From Megamerina dolium (Eukaryota > Arthropoda > Insecta > Diptera > Megamerinidae), in assembly GCA_963854835.1 (NCBI GenBank), contig OY978525.1:61688355-61752354 (forward strand): 64,000 nucleotides of DNA, in the 5' to 3' direction. A program made the position numbers and the translations under genes. Below, piece after piece: positions 33,331-45,720 of the stretch. The notes below the pieces were generated by a model that searched no databases, was not told the DNA's origin, and saw nothing but the letters and a program-made list of their open reading frames with translations. How positions within the stretch are numbered: the stretch's first letter is position 1; the number at the start of each line of letters is the position of its first letter.

Positions 33331-36045
33331 AACCGGGTGAGGCCAGCGCAATCGTTGTTGAGCTCGTCTCAAGTCAACTCACTGGCTGTCATGTAGTTTG
33401 TTCTGAGCGCTATGTGATGACACCTTTATTTGTTAGTGAGGGTTATTCATGTAGCTTGCTCCGCTTACTATGTGATGGCGACTTCATTATAAATGGGGAT
33501 CCTGCACGTTGCGGCCACCGGGCAACGTCGTCCTGGCACCCGTTGAAAGACGGCTGAAATGGGTGGCGAAAAACTCAGAGGTTATGCGTTGGGTTTGTGT
33601 AAAAAAAAATAAAAAATCCATACAGTGTATAATATAAAAATGCCACGGAAATGGACTACACCTTTTGTTGATGACCCCCGCAAACGAAATAAGGACCATG
33701 ATTTACGGATATGCACCTGGAATGCCCGGTCCCTTTATATGGAGGGTGCCTCTATCCAGCTGGTTGATGTCCTCGAAAAATACAGAGCTGACATCACCGC
33801 TCTACAAAATTCTTTAACATCATCCTTATATGTGAAGAAGCTTACCACCACAAAGCGACATGGCTGTCTCCAGATCAACGTACAAGAAACCAAATTTATC
33901 TTGTGGTGATTGACTGAAGGCATATTTCCAGTGTGGTGGACGTGAAATCAATCCGTGGTGCCAACATCGACTCGGATCACTACCTTGTTGCAACTAAGGT
34001 GCGCACACGCTTATGTGTCGCAAATAACAAGAGAAGAGAACACAGAGAAAACTCGACGTCAGTAAGCCGCGATCACCAGAGACAGTAGATGCATTTGCCA
34101 CTCGACTATCGGATCTGCTTATGCAGACCACTTCCCCTCTTGTTGATACATGCGTACATATATCCCACTCCATGACTACTGCTGCCGAAGAGGTAATCGG
34201 TTATTACCGGCCTCTGAGGAATGAGTGGTATGATCAGGAGTGTCGCGACGCTACCGCAGAGAAAAACCCTGCGTGCAGGCGCAACGTGAGCTGTTAAGGA
34301 GCGGTACAGAGAGAAAAGGAGTGCATAGAGACGTCTTTCCAGGCGCAAGAAGAGAGAGTTGGAAAGACGCGAGTGTGAGGAGATAGAGATGTGTACTGAC
34401 AAGATTGAGACTCGAAAATTCTTCGAAAAAATCAAGCGCCTGAGTGGCGGTTTAAATCCCGGAGCCTCTTGTTGTCGTGATGGAAATGGGAATCTGGTTA
34501 CAGATGTCCAGAGTGTACTGAGCCTATGGAGGGAACACTTCTCCACGTTACTGAATGTCGATGCTACGAACAATTCCGCCCGCAGTGGAGGAGATTGCCC
34601 GATAACCCCAATTACAGATGATGGTATTGATGTTCCACCACCCGACTATGACGAGGTTGAAACGGCCATTTTAAGGCTGAAGAACAACAAAGCTGCAGGT
34701 GCTGATGGCCTGCCTGCCGAGTTGTTTAAGACCGGAGGCGATGTGCTGCTCACCTGCATGCACCAGCTCATAAACAGAATATGGTCGGATTAAAGCATGC
34801 CTGATGATTGGAGGCTCAATGTTCTCTGTCCTGTACATAAAAAGGATAGCCCACAATTTGCGCCAACTACCGTGGATAAGTCTCCTGAGCATCGCATGCA
34901 AGGCATTGTCGTACGTATTGTGTGAAAGATTGAAGTCCATTGGCTTCCGACCTGGTAAATCTACACTCCGGTAAGGGATTACCTCTACGCAACAATATCT
35001 GAGTTCGGTATTCCTGCAAAGCTCATTCGACTTTGTAGAATGACACTACATAACTCCCGTTGTGCAGTGAAAATTGGGAAGGACCTCCCCGCACGGTTTA
35101 ATACCGAACGGGGTTTCAGACAAGGTGATTCGTTATCGTGCGACTTCTTCAATCTTATTATGGAGAAAATAATAAGAGCTGCTGATTTACGACATAATGG
35201 CACTATCTTCAACAAAAGTGTCATGCTGTTAGCGTATGCCGACGATATTGATATAATCGGCATGAACACGCGAGCAGTCAGTGCAGCATTCTCAGAGTTA
35301 GAAAGAGAGTCGCGTCGGATGGGTCTTACGGTGAACGAGGGCAAGACGAAGTATATACTGTCAACAAACAAAGAGTCCCGCGTCTTGGACAGCACGTCAC
35401 TGTTGACAACTACGCTTTTGAAGTAGTAAGGAACTTTGTCTATCTTGGAACCAGCATTAACAGCAGAAATGACGTCAGCCTGGAGATATTGCGAAGGATC
35501 ACTCTTGCAAACAGATGCTACTTTGAGCTAAGTAAGCAATTGAGAAGTCGAGCTCTCTCTCGAAGAACTAAATCTACACTCTACAAGTCTCTCATCATGC
35601 CTGTTCTAACATATGGCGCTGAAGCCTGGACAATTTCCAACTCGAATGAGCGAATGCTTGGAGTTTTCGAGAGATTACTCAAGATTTATGGACCTATTTG
35701 CGTTGGTGGCAAGTATCGAATAAGGTACAACCATGAGCTGTACGAGCTGTATGCCGATATTGACATAGTAAAGCGCATCAAAATCCAGCGGCTGCGCTGG
35801 CTAGGTAATGTCGAGCGAATGGAAGAACACGCTCCAGCTAAGAAGGTGTAATATTCGGAACCCACTGGAGGACGACGCAGAAGAGGAAGACCTAACCTCC
35901 GGTGGAAAGACCAAGTACTGGAGAACCTGACGGCGCTTGGAATTTCTAACTGGCGCCAGCTAGCGAAGAACAGAGATGGCTGACGAAGCATATTATATTC
36001 GGCCTAAATCGATATTCGGTTGTTATGGCCACATAAGTAAGTAAT
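33331..36045 (+). mobile_element. RTE-type non-LTR retrotransposon, copy C
   Basis: Begins AACCGGGTGAGGCCAGCGCA, matching copy A from 690, so the 5' end is probably complete. It ends GTTATGGCCACATAAGTAAG at about 36040. An internal deletion near 33815 removes most of the endonuclease, and another near 34945 removes RT motifs (including VDYKDAF) present in copy A. It inserted in a gypsy RNase H sequence that resumes at 36046. Confidence 0.9.
33640..35871 (+). pseudogene. RTE copy C endonuclease-RT remnants
   Basis: From the ATG at 33640 a frame reads FVDDPRKRNKDHDLRICTWN and ends in the endonuclease deletion. RT pieces follow: NNKAAGADGLPAELF at about 34680, GFRQGDSLSCDFF at about 35110 and LLAYADDIDIIGM at about 35226. 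The C-terminal RLRWLGNVERMEE is near 35790. Stops at 34793 and about 35850 and several frame changes leave no usable protein. It is collinear with copy A except for the deletions. Confidence 0.87.
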
Positions 36046-36200
36046 TAAAGAATTGTTAGTGTTTTTCTCAAAAAAGCTCAGTCCATCTGAGTACAAATAT
36101 AGTACATTCAATAAAGAGCTATTAGCCATTTATTTGACAATAAAACATTTTCAACATTGGTTAGAAGGTCAAAGTTTTACAGTATTTACAGACCACAAAC
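36046..36200 (+). pseudogene. Gypsy RNase H scrap between RTE-C and J2
   Basis: A 50-codon stretch reads FFSKKLSPSEYKYSTFNKEL, then LAIYLTIKHFQHWLEG and FTVFTDHK, the RNase H domain of the same gypsy lineage as G1. It is on the plus strand and cut on both sides by LINE insertions. The neighbouring gypsy G2 is on the opposite strand, so this is either a separate copy or one end of an inversion. Confidence 0.8.
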
Positions 36201-36814
36201 ATTACTGTAGTAAAGCGAAAAAGAAGTCCACAAAATTCAAAACAAATGAATTCAACAAAAATTCAAAAGCAGAACACTGTCCCTATTAGTTCGGAAAATA
36301 GATACGCTTTGACGTGATGAAAATATTATCTCCAAGAAAAATTTCAAACCCCCACCCATTTTCTTAAGAGAACGCAACTCAGATAAGTTGATTTCTAGAA
36401 ATACAAGTCTTATAGGACCAAAGAATTTCCACGTTGTTCCTATTCGCAAAGGCCAAATTGAGGAAACGAAAGTGCAAATCTACAGCGAAACTCATTATCG
36501 CAAAGTAATTGCGGAATTTGATGCTGTAAAAAAGAATTACTACACATATCAGCTAAAAAGTAGTAAGGGCTTAATCGTTGTATTCAAAGGCGTCGAACCC
36601 AATGTTGATATTAACGAAATCAAACTTGCCCTTCAAGAAGAAGGATTTCAAGCCAAAACAGTATTCAACATTCTCAACAAGAGCAATATACCTCAACCGT
36701 TATATCGTATTGAGCTTCAGCCTGAAACAAAACCCCTAAAAAAATGTGAAGTACACCCCATATATAAAATTCGATATTTATTGCATCGCAAAATCACAAT
36801 CGAAGAACCCCATA

Positions 36815-36867
36815 ATAGAACTGGACCTCCTCAGTGCAGTAACTGCACTGAGGAGGTCCAGTTCTAT
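36815..36867. repeat. Perfect 26-bp-arm palindrome in J2
   Basis: Arms 36815-36840 and 36842-36867 are exact reverse complements around a single A. J5 and J3-type sequence has only the left arm followed by GCCAAGAATATGG. The right arm is an extra inverted copy that runs straight into (TA)n. Confidence 0.97.
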
Positions 36868-36902
36868 ATATATATATCCATATATACTATATATATATAT
36901 AT

Positions 36903-36970
<68 letters not shown>
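36868..36970. repeat. (TA)n microsatellite at the SINE S5 3' tail
   Basis: TA repeat lying between the J2 palindrome and the 3' end of SINE S5 (antisense), consistent with expansion of the SINE's AT tail. Confidence 0.93.
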
Positions 36971-36973
<3 letters not shown>

Positions 36974-37316
36974 GCACTTAAAGCCCCAAAGGGCTCATTG
37001 GCCGAGCTTCTCTTCCATTACTGTTGTGCGTCTTAAATTTGGACAGTATTAGAAGGGACCTACTTATTTTAGCCGGTTCCGAACGGCAGAATACTTGTGA
37101 CATCACTTTTTCTGAGCTTTGTCACAGAGTTCTTTAAGAAGATTTTTCATGGCAAGTTGTTACTGTCGGAAGAATTGCCAATTGCTTGCTGACAGGTGGG
37201 TACCATTCGAAAGAAAAATCTTATCGATATTAAATTTGTTACGCATCAGCCGGGGATTGAACCACGACCTACAGATCAGAAGGCGAACACACTAACCACT
37301 GAGCTACGGCACCCAC
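36971..37316 (-). mobile_element. tRNA-derived SINE, copy S5, inside J2
   Basis: Full-length short-tail form. On the minus strand it starts GGGTGCCGTAGCTCAGTGG, followed by the B-box region and body, and ends CAATGAGCCCTTTGGGGC, TTTAAGTGCCACAT and (AT)n. It splits the J2 ORF1 zinc-knuckle region. Confidence 0.92.
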
Positions 37317-37849
37317 TATGAATATGGACATACTAAGACATATTGTACCCTGCCAGCTGTTTGTGTGATTTGAGGAGATCTCCATAAATCAAACATATGC
37401 TCAAAATCTAAAGGCGATGCTTGCATGAAAAAATGCAGCAATTGTGGAGGTAATCACACCGCAAATTATAGAGGTTGCCCAGTATATACAACCATAAAGC
37501 TAAATTTCTCCGCTAGCAATCAACCTCTAAAACCAGTTGAGCAAACTCAGAGAGCCAACTCAAGTAAGAGACAAAATATTGATGCAACACAATTCTTATC
37601 TGCAATCCCAAACAAGAATCAAACCAATTCATACGCTAGTGTGTTAAAACAAAACGCACACCAACAAAGCAATGTAAATAATGAGCAGAAACACTCACTG
37701 CCCACCCAACAGCCAAGTACCCTTGAACATTTGCTCAAACATTAATTCAGAATATGAACCAATTCATGAACTCAATGCAAACAATGATGCAAGAAATGAT
37801 GAAAAATCAATCGATGTTACTCCAAACATTGCTATCCAGACCATTGCTT

Positions 37850-40006
37850 GCGTCTACTTGCAAGCAACATCTATATGTCTGGAAGAATACATCTCTAAGC
37901 TAGTAATATCTGCGATATACTGTCCCCCAAGATACAGTATTACCGAACAGCAATATAAATAATTTTTCTCAACTCTTGGTAGCAAATTCTTGGTTGCTGG
38001 CGATTTCAACGCCAAACACACTCACTGGGGCTCCCGCTTAATAACTCCAAAAGGCAGAAGACTATGCTCAATCATCACTAACCACGGCTACGATGTTATT
38101 TCAAATGGTCAACCGACATATTGGCCGACGGACAAGAGGAAAATACCCGATCTTATAGACTTTGGAGTCGCCAAAGGTTTGCAGATGGAAAATATCTCCA
38201 CAGAGTGTAATTATGATCTATCATCTGACCACTCACCCACGGTAATATCTATAAAATTACCAAGCCCCCAAGGCAATTGCGTTAGAAAGAAAATAGACTG
38301 GTTGAAATTTAAGAAATATATAAATTCCCATCTTCCTCTAAGTACTGTTAAGAAATGGACACGATGTAGACTCAGCACTCGAAAAATTCAACCAGCTGCT
38401 CTCATTAGCTCTCAGCTCAGCCACCTGCACAAAGGTATGCAAGCAATCAAACTATAGCCCATACACACCAGCCGATATTGAATTGCTAGTAAGACAGAAA
38501 AGAAGACTCCGAAGACAATGGGAAGAATTCAGATCACCGAATCTGAAAACACAGCTACAGCACTGTACTCGAAAGTTAAAGCAAGCCTTAAAAAATAAAA
38601 ATAACAAAGAGTTAGAAGAGCACATAGCCAAATTAACACCTGGTGAAGCGTCAGACTACTCTTTGTGGAAATCAGCAAAAAACTCACATCGGCCAATTCT
38701 CACTGATTCCCCCATCCATTTGAGTGACGGTAATTGGGCTAGAAGCAACTGTGAGAAGGGTTTGGCTTTTGCAAACCACCTAAAAAGTGTGTTTACACCC
38801 AATCCACCCTCTTCACAGTCCTCATTACCAAAATTAACTTCTCAACCTTGCTCAATAACGCTCAAAATTAAAAAAAGGACATATTCAAAGCAATTTATAA
38901 AGATTTAAACCCAAAAAAATCACCTGGTCCAGATAAAATTACCGGTAAAATGATAAAAGAGCTACCTCCGGCTTCAGTAATTCATCTCATGCACATTTTC
39001 AATGCTATCCTTCGTATTAAACACTATCCCAAATGCTGGAAAACTTCAAAAATTATTATGATAGCAAAACCAGCTTGATATCACTCAAGCTTTCGATAAA
39101 GTATGGCATGATGGCCTTATTTACAAACTCAAACTATTACTGCCTGCAAATATCTCCTCATTGCTCAGTAGCTACCTCACGAAAAGACAATTTCTCGTAC
39201 ATCACAAGGATTACACCACAAATCCATTGGATATTCACGCTGGCGTTCCTCAAGGAAGCGTTTTGGGCGCCTTACTGTATCTCTTATTCACTTCAGATAT
39301 GCCCAACAATAACTATACATTCATATCGACCTTTGCTGATGATACGGCAATATTATGCTCTCGCTCTAACCCCATAGAAGCTACTAAACTCCTGCAGACT
39401 CATGTCGATTCTCTCGAAATCTGGCTAGCTAAATGGCATATAAAAGTCAATGAATCAAAGAGCGTACATGTAACCTTCACGCTAAGGCTAGATACATGTC
39501 CCCCACTTAAAATAAATGGCCAATCAGTTCCACAATGTTCCTCAACAAAGTACTTGGGTATTCACCTCGACAGAAGGCTGACCTGGAAAAATCACATAGA
39601 GGCAAAGAAAACTCAGATCAAGTTAAAAATTAATCAGTTATGGTGGCTGTTACACAAAAGATCAGAGTTGAATCTCGAATACAAAATGCTATTATATAAA
39701 GCAATCCTGAAGCCAATTTGGACTTATGGTATTCAGTTTTGGGGCACCGCATCTCCCTCTAATATCGAAAAATTGCAGCGAATACAATCCAAGTGTTTGC
39801 GAATTATTGTAAACGTGCCTTGGTATATGAGGAACATTAACATCCATCGAGATTTAAATGTACCCACAATTTCTGAGGAAGTTGCAATGTCCTGCAGAAG
39901 CTACATTCAAAAATTACACAATCATCCGAATCCCCTTGCTAGGCAATTGTTGCTGAGCACGGGGCATCGTCGATTAAAAAGAAAAGACACACTGAATATG
40001 CTGTGA
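37850..40006 (+). pseudogene. J2 ORF2 (endonuclease-RT) with deletions
   Basis: The endonuclease begins abruptly at VYLQATSICLEEY, fused to the ORF1 tail by a deletion. A TAA replaces an E codon near 37960. FLVAGDFNAKHTHWGSR and SSDHSPTVISI follow. RT is cut near 39075, where IIMIAKP is joined to DITQAFDKVWHDG with about 240 bases missing. GVPQGSVLGALL and STFADDTAILC (catalytic FADD) remain, and the C-terminal part to 40006 is open for 281 codons. There is no functional product. Confidence 0.88.
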
Positions 40007-40273
40007 AATTGCTATACCTCGCGACTCAACAAATTGTGATGGAACGTTGGGAATATCACATAATTTTATTTGGTTTGTAAGATTTGATTACTTATTGTTA
40101 GTTTCTAAGTAATTTTAGAAAGATCCAATAAAAAAGCTTGTTAAAAAAAAATGTTGCATATGTTCTGATTTATTTTTACTTGCGATTAAAATGTCATCTA
40201 AATATGCGAATGTGAAATCAAAATTTTGTGTAACTTCATTCAATTACGTAAACCAAAAGGCATTCTTGTAAAT

Positions 40274-40394
40274 TCGAACATTCCAAAAGGGGTTTTAATA
40301 GAAGTCTTATGTACGTCTTCTTTTGCAAGCAGATTCCGGTTGCAGAAGAAGACGTACATAAGACTTCTATTACAACCCCTTTTGGAATGTTCGA
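40274..40394. repeat. 57-bp inverted duplication inside RT of gypsy G2
   Basis: Arms at 40274-40330 and 40338-40394 match at 54 of 57 positions around AGATTCC, the same spacer and borders as in G1 (23928-24048). The mismatches are partly different from those in G1, showing independent later mutation of one inherited structure. Confidence 0.95.
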
Positions 40395-40396
40395 AG

Positions 40397-40753
40397 TTAA
40401 GCTTGTACTAGATCAATTTTGGAAAATATTTGTTTATCTTGAAAATCTATATGTAAATCATGAATATGTGGTAATGGATATTGGTCTGGTATTGTGATTA
40501 ATTTCAATCTCCTATAATCTCCGCAGGGTCTCCAGTCATTTGATTCTTTCTTTGGTACCAAGTGCAATGGAGATGACGCTTGAGATTTGGATGGACGACA
40601 AATGCCTGTTCTACCTAACATTTCGAATTCTGATTTAGCAATTTTATATTTAATAGGATCGAGACGTTTTGGTCTGCAGAATGGAAGAGGCCCCTCTATT
40701 AAATTTGGAAATATCTTTAAAAGTTCTGTGTATTTGTTATCTACCCAAAACAT
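40397..40753 (-). pseudogene. Gypsy G2 RT N-terminal half
   Basis: The minus-strand frame (118 codons) begins with linker PFCRPKRLDPIKYKIAKSE, then GICRPSKSQASSPLHLVPKK, DWRPCGDYRRL and FSKIDLVQA, ending at a stop created by the inverted duplication. Beyond the duplication the YLDD segment appears at about 40180-40270. RT would make the cDNA, but the inversion destroys the frame. Confidence 0.87.
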
Positions 40754-40794
40754 TTTAGGTGATGGAATATTGCAATAACGTTTATGTTTAATAT

Positions 40795-41600
40795 CTATCC
40801 GTATTTTTCTAGAAAATCAGCACCAATTATAGGTTTTGCTATATCATGGATAAGAAATGTGAAAGGAAATACTCTTCGTAACCCTAAATTTATATTTATA
40901 ATTTTTTTGCCGTAAGTCGTAATGTGTGTTCCGTTTGTTGCAGTTAAAATAATATCTGATGATCTCTTATAGCTTTTGAATTTTGATGCTGGTAGAACTG
41001 AAATTTCAGCTCCACTATCTATCAAAAAGGTTCCAAGTCGTGAGATCCAATTTCGTAAGAGTGATCTTTCCCGTCTTCTTGAATTCCTTCGTCTATTAAA
41101 TGAATTTTTAGAATTTCGATTACGGTAATTCATTTGTTCTTTAAGTTCACAAATGTTCAATTGTATTTTCTGGAATTGTTCACATATAGTTGAAGAAACT
41201 TTCGTTAGATTTTCAACTACTTTTTCCAGATTATTTGTATAGTTGAAGGTATTTTCGTTATTTTTAATAGAAAATACCTCGCGTCCACATGTTGCTTCCC
41301 AAATAGTATTTGCTAGAAGTAAGTTCGATATAATTTCCTGTGGTAATGCAGTTATGACATAATCGTATTTTGTAATGTTACGAGTTATTTTTTTTGTTGA
41401 GAACTGTGTCTCTACATGGATGAACCATGCTTCTTGGCAATTTGGCAAAATTGTGGTAACTTCACTAAAGTTGCCTCAATTTCTGGTCTATCACTAAATG
41501 GATTGGGTAAGTTTATAATGTTTGCCTCTGGTCCCATATCTATAAGTGGTCTAATGCTAGAATCACCAACACCAGTATTTGTTGGTGAACGTAACATTTT
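40795..41600 (-). pseudogene. Gypsy G2 gag-protease frame
   Basis: A 217-codon frame (41448-40795) begins in gag (KKITRNITKYDYVITALPQE, EVFSIKNNENTFNYTNNL), passes a basic RNRNSKNSFNRRRNSRRRER stretch, and enters protease with LIDSGAEISVLPAS (catalytic D-S-G intact) and ends GADFLEKYG. The zinc knuckle between the basic stretch and protease, seen in G1, is deleted without loss of frame. A short upstream frame to 41597 contains the gag start region. Gag and protease are fused here by that deletion. Confidence 0.8.
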
Positions 41601-41604
41601 ATAA

Positions 41605-42520
<916 letters not shown>

Positions 42521-42524
42521 TTTG

Positions 42525-42542
42525 CTCCTGGCAGGATCGCCA
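42525..42542 (-). other. Primer binding site of gypsy G2 (tRNA-Arg type)
   Basis: Minus strand TGGCGATCCTGCCAGGAG, two bases after the LTR end CTAACA. The complement fits the CCA-bearing 3' end of insect tRNA-Arg as I remember it. Confidence 0.75.
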
Positions 42543-42544
42543 AT

Positions 42545-42733
42545 TGTTAGCGTTTATATATATTTATTAAAATGCGTTAACATAAAATTCTATTTATTTT
42601 TAAGAAAATTTAATAATTGAATTGAAAAATGAAAATTTTTGATATATAAAAATAAGATCATATCTTCAATAAAAATATTTACCAAGTACAAACATTACAA
42701 GTTGCTTGAATATCAACATAACAATAATAATTC
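42545..42733 (-). repeat. 5' LTR of gypsy G2
   Basis: About 189 bases matching the G3 LTR (29840-30040). It starts TGTTAGCG on the plus strand next to the primer site. The distal end is blurred near 42733, where similarity to G3 stops. No second LTR of this copy is present. Confidence 0.75.
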
Positions 42734-43603
42734 TAATTGGCATCTCCGCTGTCAATGTTGACTACTAAGGACAGATCATTGGTATTTACGTATTTTTGAC
42801 GTTGAGTAGAAACGATGTGATTTTAGTCGATATGGTTTTTTGAACACCTCTTACAAAGTTTTGTAATTAATAATGGACCTATTATGATTCCCGACTGGCC
42901 CAAAATGGTATTATGAACAGCGAGTCGCCAAGCTGCATTCGTCTACTGTGTCAGAATCAGGCGAATGTAATAACTGGCATAACTGTCGGCGGCTCGCTAG
43001 AAATAGATTCGCCAAATATGCCAAAATCAAGCGAATAGAAATATTAGAAGATTGTTTCCAACCTTCAAAAGTGTAATGACGCAAAAAACAATCTACAGAA
43101 AAAAAGCATAAGAAGTGTGTAAATAAGGAATGAACAATCAACAAAACAAGTGTAACAAAGGAATAAACAATCAACAGAAATGTAGGATCAAGAAGCGTTG
43201 TTCTCAACCGCGAAATAAGACAAATAGCACAATAGGCAACGGTTCTATAATTTAATTAAATGAATTTGAATTAAGAACGAAGCGATGTGATCCATTTGGT
43301 TGCCATCAATAGTGCTGATTTATTATATTAAATTCAATTTGCAATTTCATCCAGTTTCATAAGTACAAAGCATGAAGATAAATAGAAATAACATAATTTG
43401 TCTAACGGTTCCACTTATTACATGCTAGGCGTATAATATATAGTTAAGAAATTCATGAGAGAGGAATTCAAATATAAAAAATTTGTAATAATATACGGTA
43501 AACTAGTAGGTTTTAATTTAAGATACAGGGGTTATCAATCTATAATCCAACATCCCGGCCCGTTGAAAGGATTTCAAAATAGGTACAAAAGCAAGTTCAG
43601 CTA
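42734..43603. other. Stretch without recognisable gene
   Basis: Moderately AT-rich. A 98-codon antisense frame at 42911-43207 is hydrophobic but lacks family motifs and start context. I regard it as chance. No repeat shared with the rest of the window. Confidence 0.5.
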
Positions 43604-43911
43604 GTGGTAGCTCAGTGGTTAGTGTGTTCGCCTTCTGATCTGTAGGTCGTGATTCAATCCCCGGCTGATGCATAACAAATTTAATATCGATAAGATTTTT
43701 CTTTCGAATGATACCCACCTGTCGGCAAGCAATTGGCAATTCTTCCGACAGTAACAATTTGCCATGAAAAAGCTTCTTAAAGAACTCTGTGACAAAGCTC
43801 AGAAAAAGTGTTGTCACAAATGTTCTGCCGTTTGGAACCGGCTAAAATAAGTAGGTCCCTTCTAATATTGTCCAAAATTTAAGACGCACAACAGTAATAT
43901 TCGAGCCCCTT
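43604..43911 (+). mobile_element. tRNA-derived SINE, copy S6 (3' truncated)
   Basis: Plus-strand copy starting GTGGTAGCTCAGTGGTTAG (A box), then GATTCAATCCCCGGCTGATG (B-box region) and the common body to GACGCACAACAGTAAT. The tail is missing, and the copy abuts BEL/Pao integrase sequence. Confidence 0.9.
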
Positions 43912-45520
43912 TGTTATGGTAGTTGCTGTTAGATGATACCGTGCGTTCTGGAAATGCCTTGAAGGCCGTACCAACAATAAAATGGCCTAGAGTTTGTGCT
44001 TCAAAATTGCTTGGGTCAGATGAAAGTGGTGTTATAGGTCGAGAGTTTAGTGTAGCTTTAATTTCAACCAGAGCAGTCGTCATCTCTTCATATGTGAGTC
44101 TGGTGTTCATTAGACTGAGATTCAAGCTGACATCACAGTAGCTTCCCAAATGCCGCCAAAATGGGTTGCTCTGGGAGGAAAATTGCTGAATTCGTTAAAG
44201 CAATAATTAACTATAGGATCCTGATGCTCTCTGTCAAACAGAGACGCCTTCAAGTCAGCAAGTTTGTTGCATGCACCCAGAAAATTAGTTGCGTTGTCGC
44301 AAAGATGTCGAACGGTAATCCTCTTCGAGTGATCAGTTATCTAAGTGATGCTAAGGAGGCATAGGTCGATAAGTTCGTCACAAGCTCGATGTCCACTGCT
44401 TTACTAGCCAAGCAAATAAAAATGGCAATGTAGGCTGTTAAGGATGAGAAGGTGTTAAGCGTTCATCTGGCAAATTTCCCGTCATTTGGAAATTTGAATG
44501 CAACTTCTGGTGACTCGTCTGGCAACATCTCGTTCATTTATAACTCTCGTTTGAGAGCTATCAATGCTTTGAGCCTTGCGTGATAGTTTTTGAGGTGTAA
44601 ATGCCGCACGTAGCGTGCAACAAATTCGGGATAGCAAAATAGAGTGTTTGCGAGTTTTTGCTAAGTCGGCTAGTTCAAGTCGCCCGACTAAATTCAGTAA
44701 CGAAAAATCTCCAGAGCCCAGAGAACCGTATAGATTCGCACAACTCATTGACATTACAGCCTCTAGGTAGATTGTCGGCACGATTACAGTGACTTGGAAC
44801 GTCTCTCCAGTTGGCATCCTGTATTTCCGATACCCGGTTACCAACAAATGCTGAAGCGTAGCTGAGTGCAATTTAAGTCAGTGCAGCACGATTTGTGAGT
44901 GTCCAGAGATAAATATCAAAGTTACAATTACAGAATATTGGTTTCATCTTTGTAATTAGTCGACCATGAAGTAGAGCAACACAAAGCTCTAGTTTTGGCA
45001 AAGATTGTTTCTTAATTGGTGCAACTCTAAATTTTGCAGAGAGATGATGAACCGGCCTTGTCCATTACACGAGTATAGGTACCACATCTATATGCGCGTA
45101 TAAATGAACCACAAAATCCATGGAGTTGAAACGATTGCGCAATTACTGATAAACATCTCGGAACAGAAATCAAAGAAAGGAGTGATAAATTTTTTATGAA
45201 ATTAATCCAATCCGAGTCTAAGTTTTGTGGGACAGACTCATCCCATTCGAGCTTAAGGAGCTATAATTCATGAATTATGATTACGACCGGTGCCAAACGT
45301 CCCAAGGTGTCAAAGAGCGATGAAGCAATAGAGAGAATTAAGCGCTTTGTTATTTAATTAGTTAAATCTAACTTTGGTTGAAAAGAGAATAAAAACGAGA
45401 CGATTTTGGTCCCATTTCAACTTAAAATCGCTAGCGACTGAGGTATCAAGATTTAAATCTTTACCTCTGGCTTTCTTACAGGAATAGCGTGCTGCTGTTG
45501 CTTTACTTTCCTATGCTGTG
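43905..45520 (-). pseudogene. BEL/Pao pol remnant (RT end, RNase H, integrase)
   Basis: On the minus strand, from high to low coordinates and in changing frames: LFDTLGRLAPVVI and LEWDESVPQNL (end of the Pao RT/connection), LHGFCGSFIRAYRCGTYTRV with KLELCVALLHGRLI (RNase H-like), VSEIQDANWRDVPSHCNRAD (the Pao-specific NPAD-like box), and at 43862-44149 LTYEEMTTALVEIKATLNSR plus GHFIVGTAFKAFPE (end of the integrase core). These boxes in this order identify BEL/Pao. Many stops and deletions, no LTR visible. The integrase end is cut by SINE S6. Confidence 0.8.
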
Positions 45521-45716
45521 AGCCAAAATGGTACGTGTCTAATTTTCGTGCCTTGGCTTACTACATTATAGAAGCATTCTAATTGTTATATTATTATATT
45601 TCATTACTATAATGTTATAACAATATTTATTTTATCCTGTATTATATCATTATGCACATTGTATTATGTAATTAATGTTAAACTTTAACAACATCATAGT
45701 GGTTGAATGATCATTA

Positions 45717-45720
45717 CCGT
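45717..45720. repeat. Target-site duplication (left) of the complete gypsy provirus
   Basis: CCGT directly before the TGTTG start of the 5' LTR. The same CCGT follows the 3' LTR at 62999-63002. Confidence 0.9.

Larger units (their letters stand above)
36388..37850 (+). pseudogene. J2 ORF1 (gag-like protein), broken by SINE S5
   Basis: The N-terminal part reads SLIGPKNFHVVPIRKGQI, NYYTYQLKSSKGLIVVFKG and GFQAKTVFNILNKSNIPQP, a Pre-C2HC-type domain ahead of the knuckles of Jockey ORF1 proteins. The first zinc knuckle begins CSNC and is cut by the palindrome, (TA)n and SINE. After the SINE the frame resumes with CSNCGGNHTANYRGCP, the last knuckle, and a Gln/Asn-rich tail. J5 shows the uninterrupted version. 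Confidence 0.85.
36201..40150 (+). mobile_element. Jockey-like LINE, copy J2 (5' truncated, carries SINE S5)
   Basis: Starts inside ORF1 at ATTACTGTAGTAAAGCG and ends with AATAAAAAAGCTTG and poly-A at about 40150. Relative to J3/J5 it has an inverted duplication and (TA)n at 36815-36970, SINE S5 at 36971-37316, a deletion at the ORF1-ORF2 border near 37850 (about 80 codons of endonuclease) and a deletion near 39075 of about 240 bases in RT. It is inactive. Confidence 0.9.

Noticed and set aside
43604..43680. Possible tRNA gene
   Set aside because: The A and B boxes belong to the head of SINE S6; the body shared with five other copies follows and the cloverleaf does not close.
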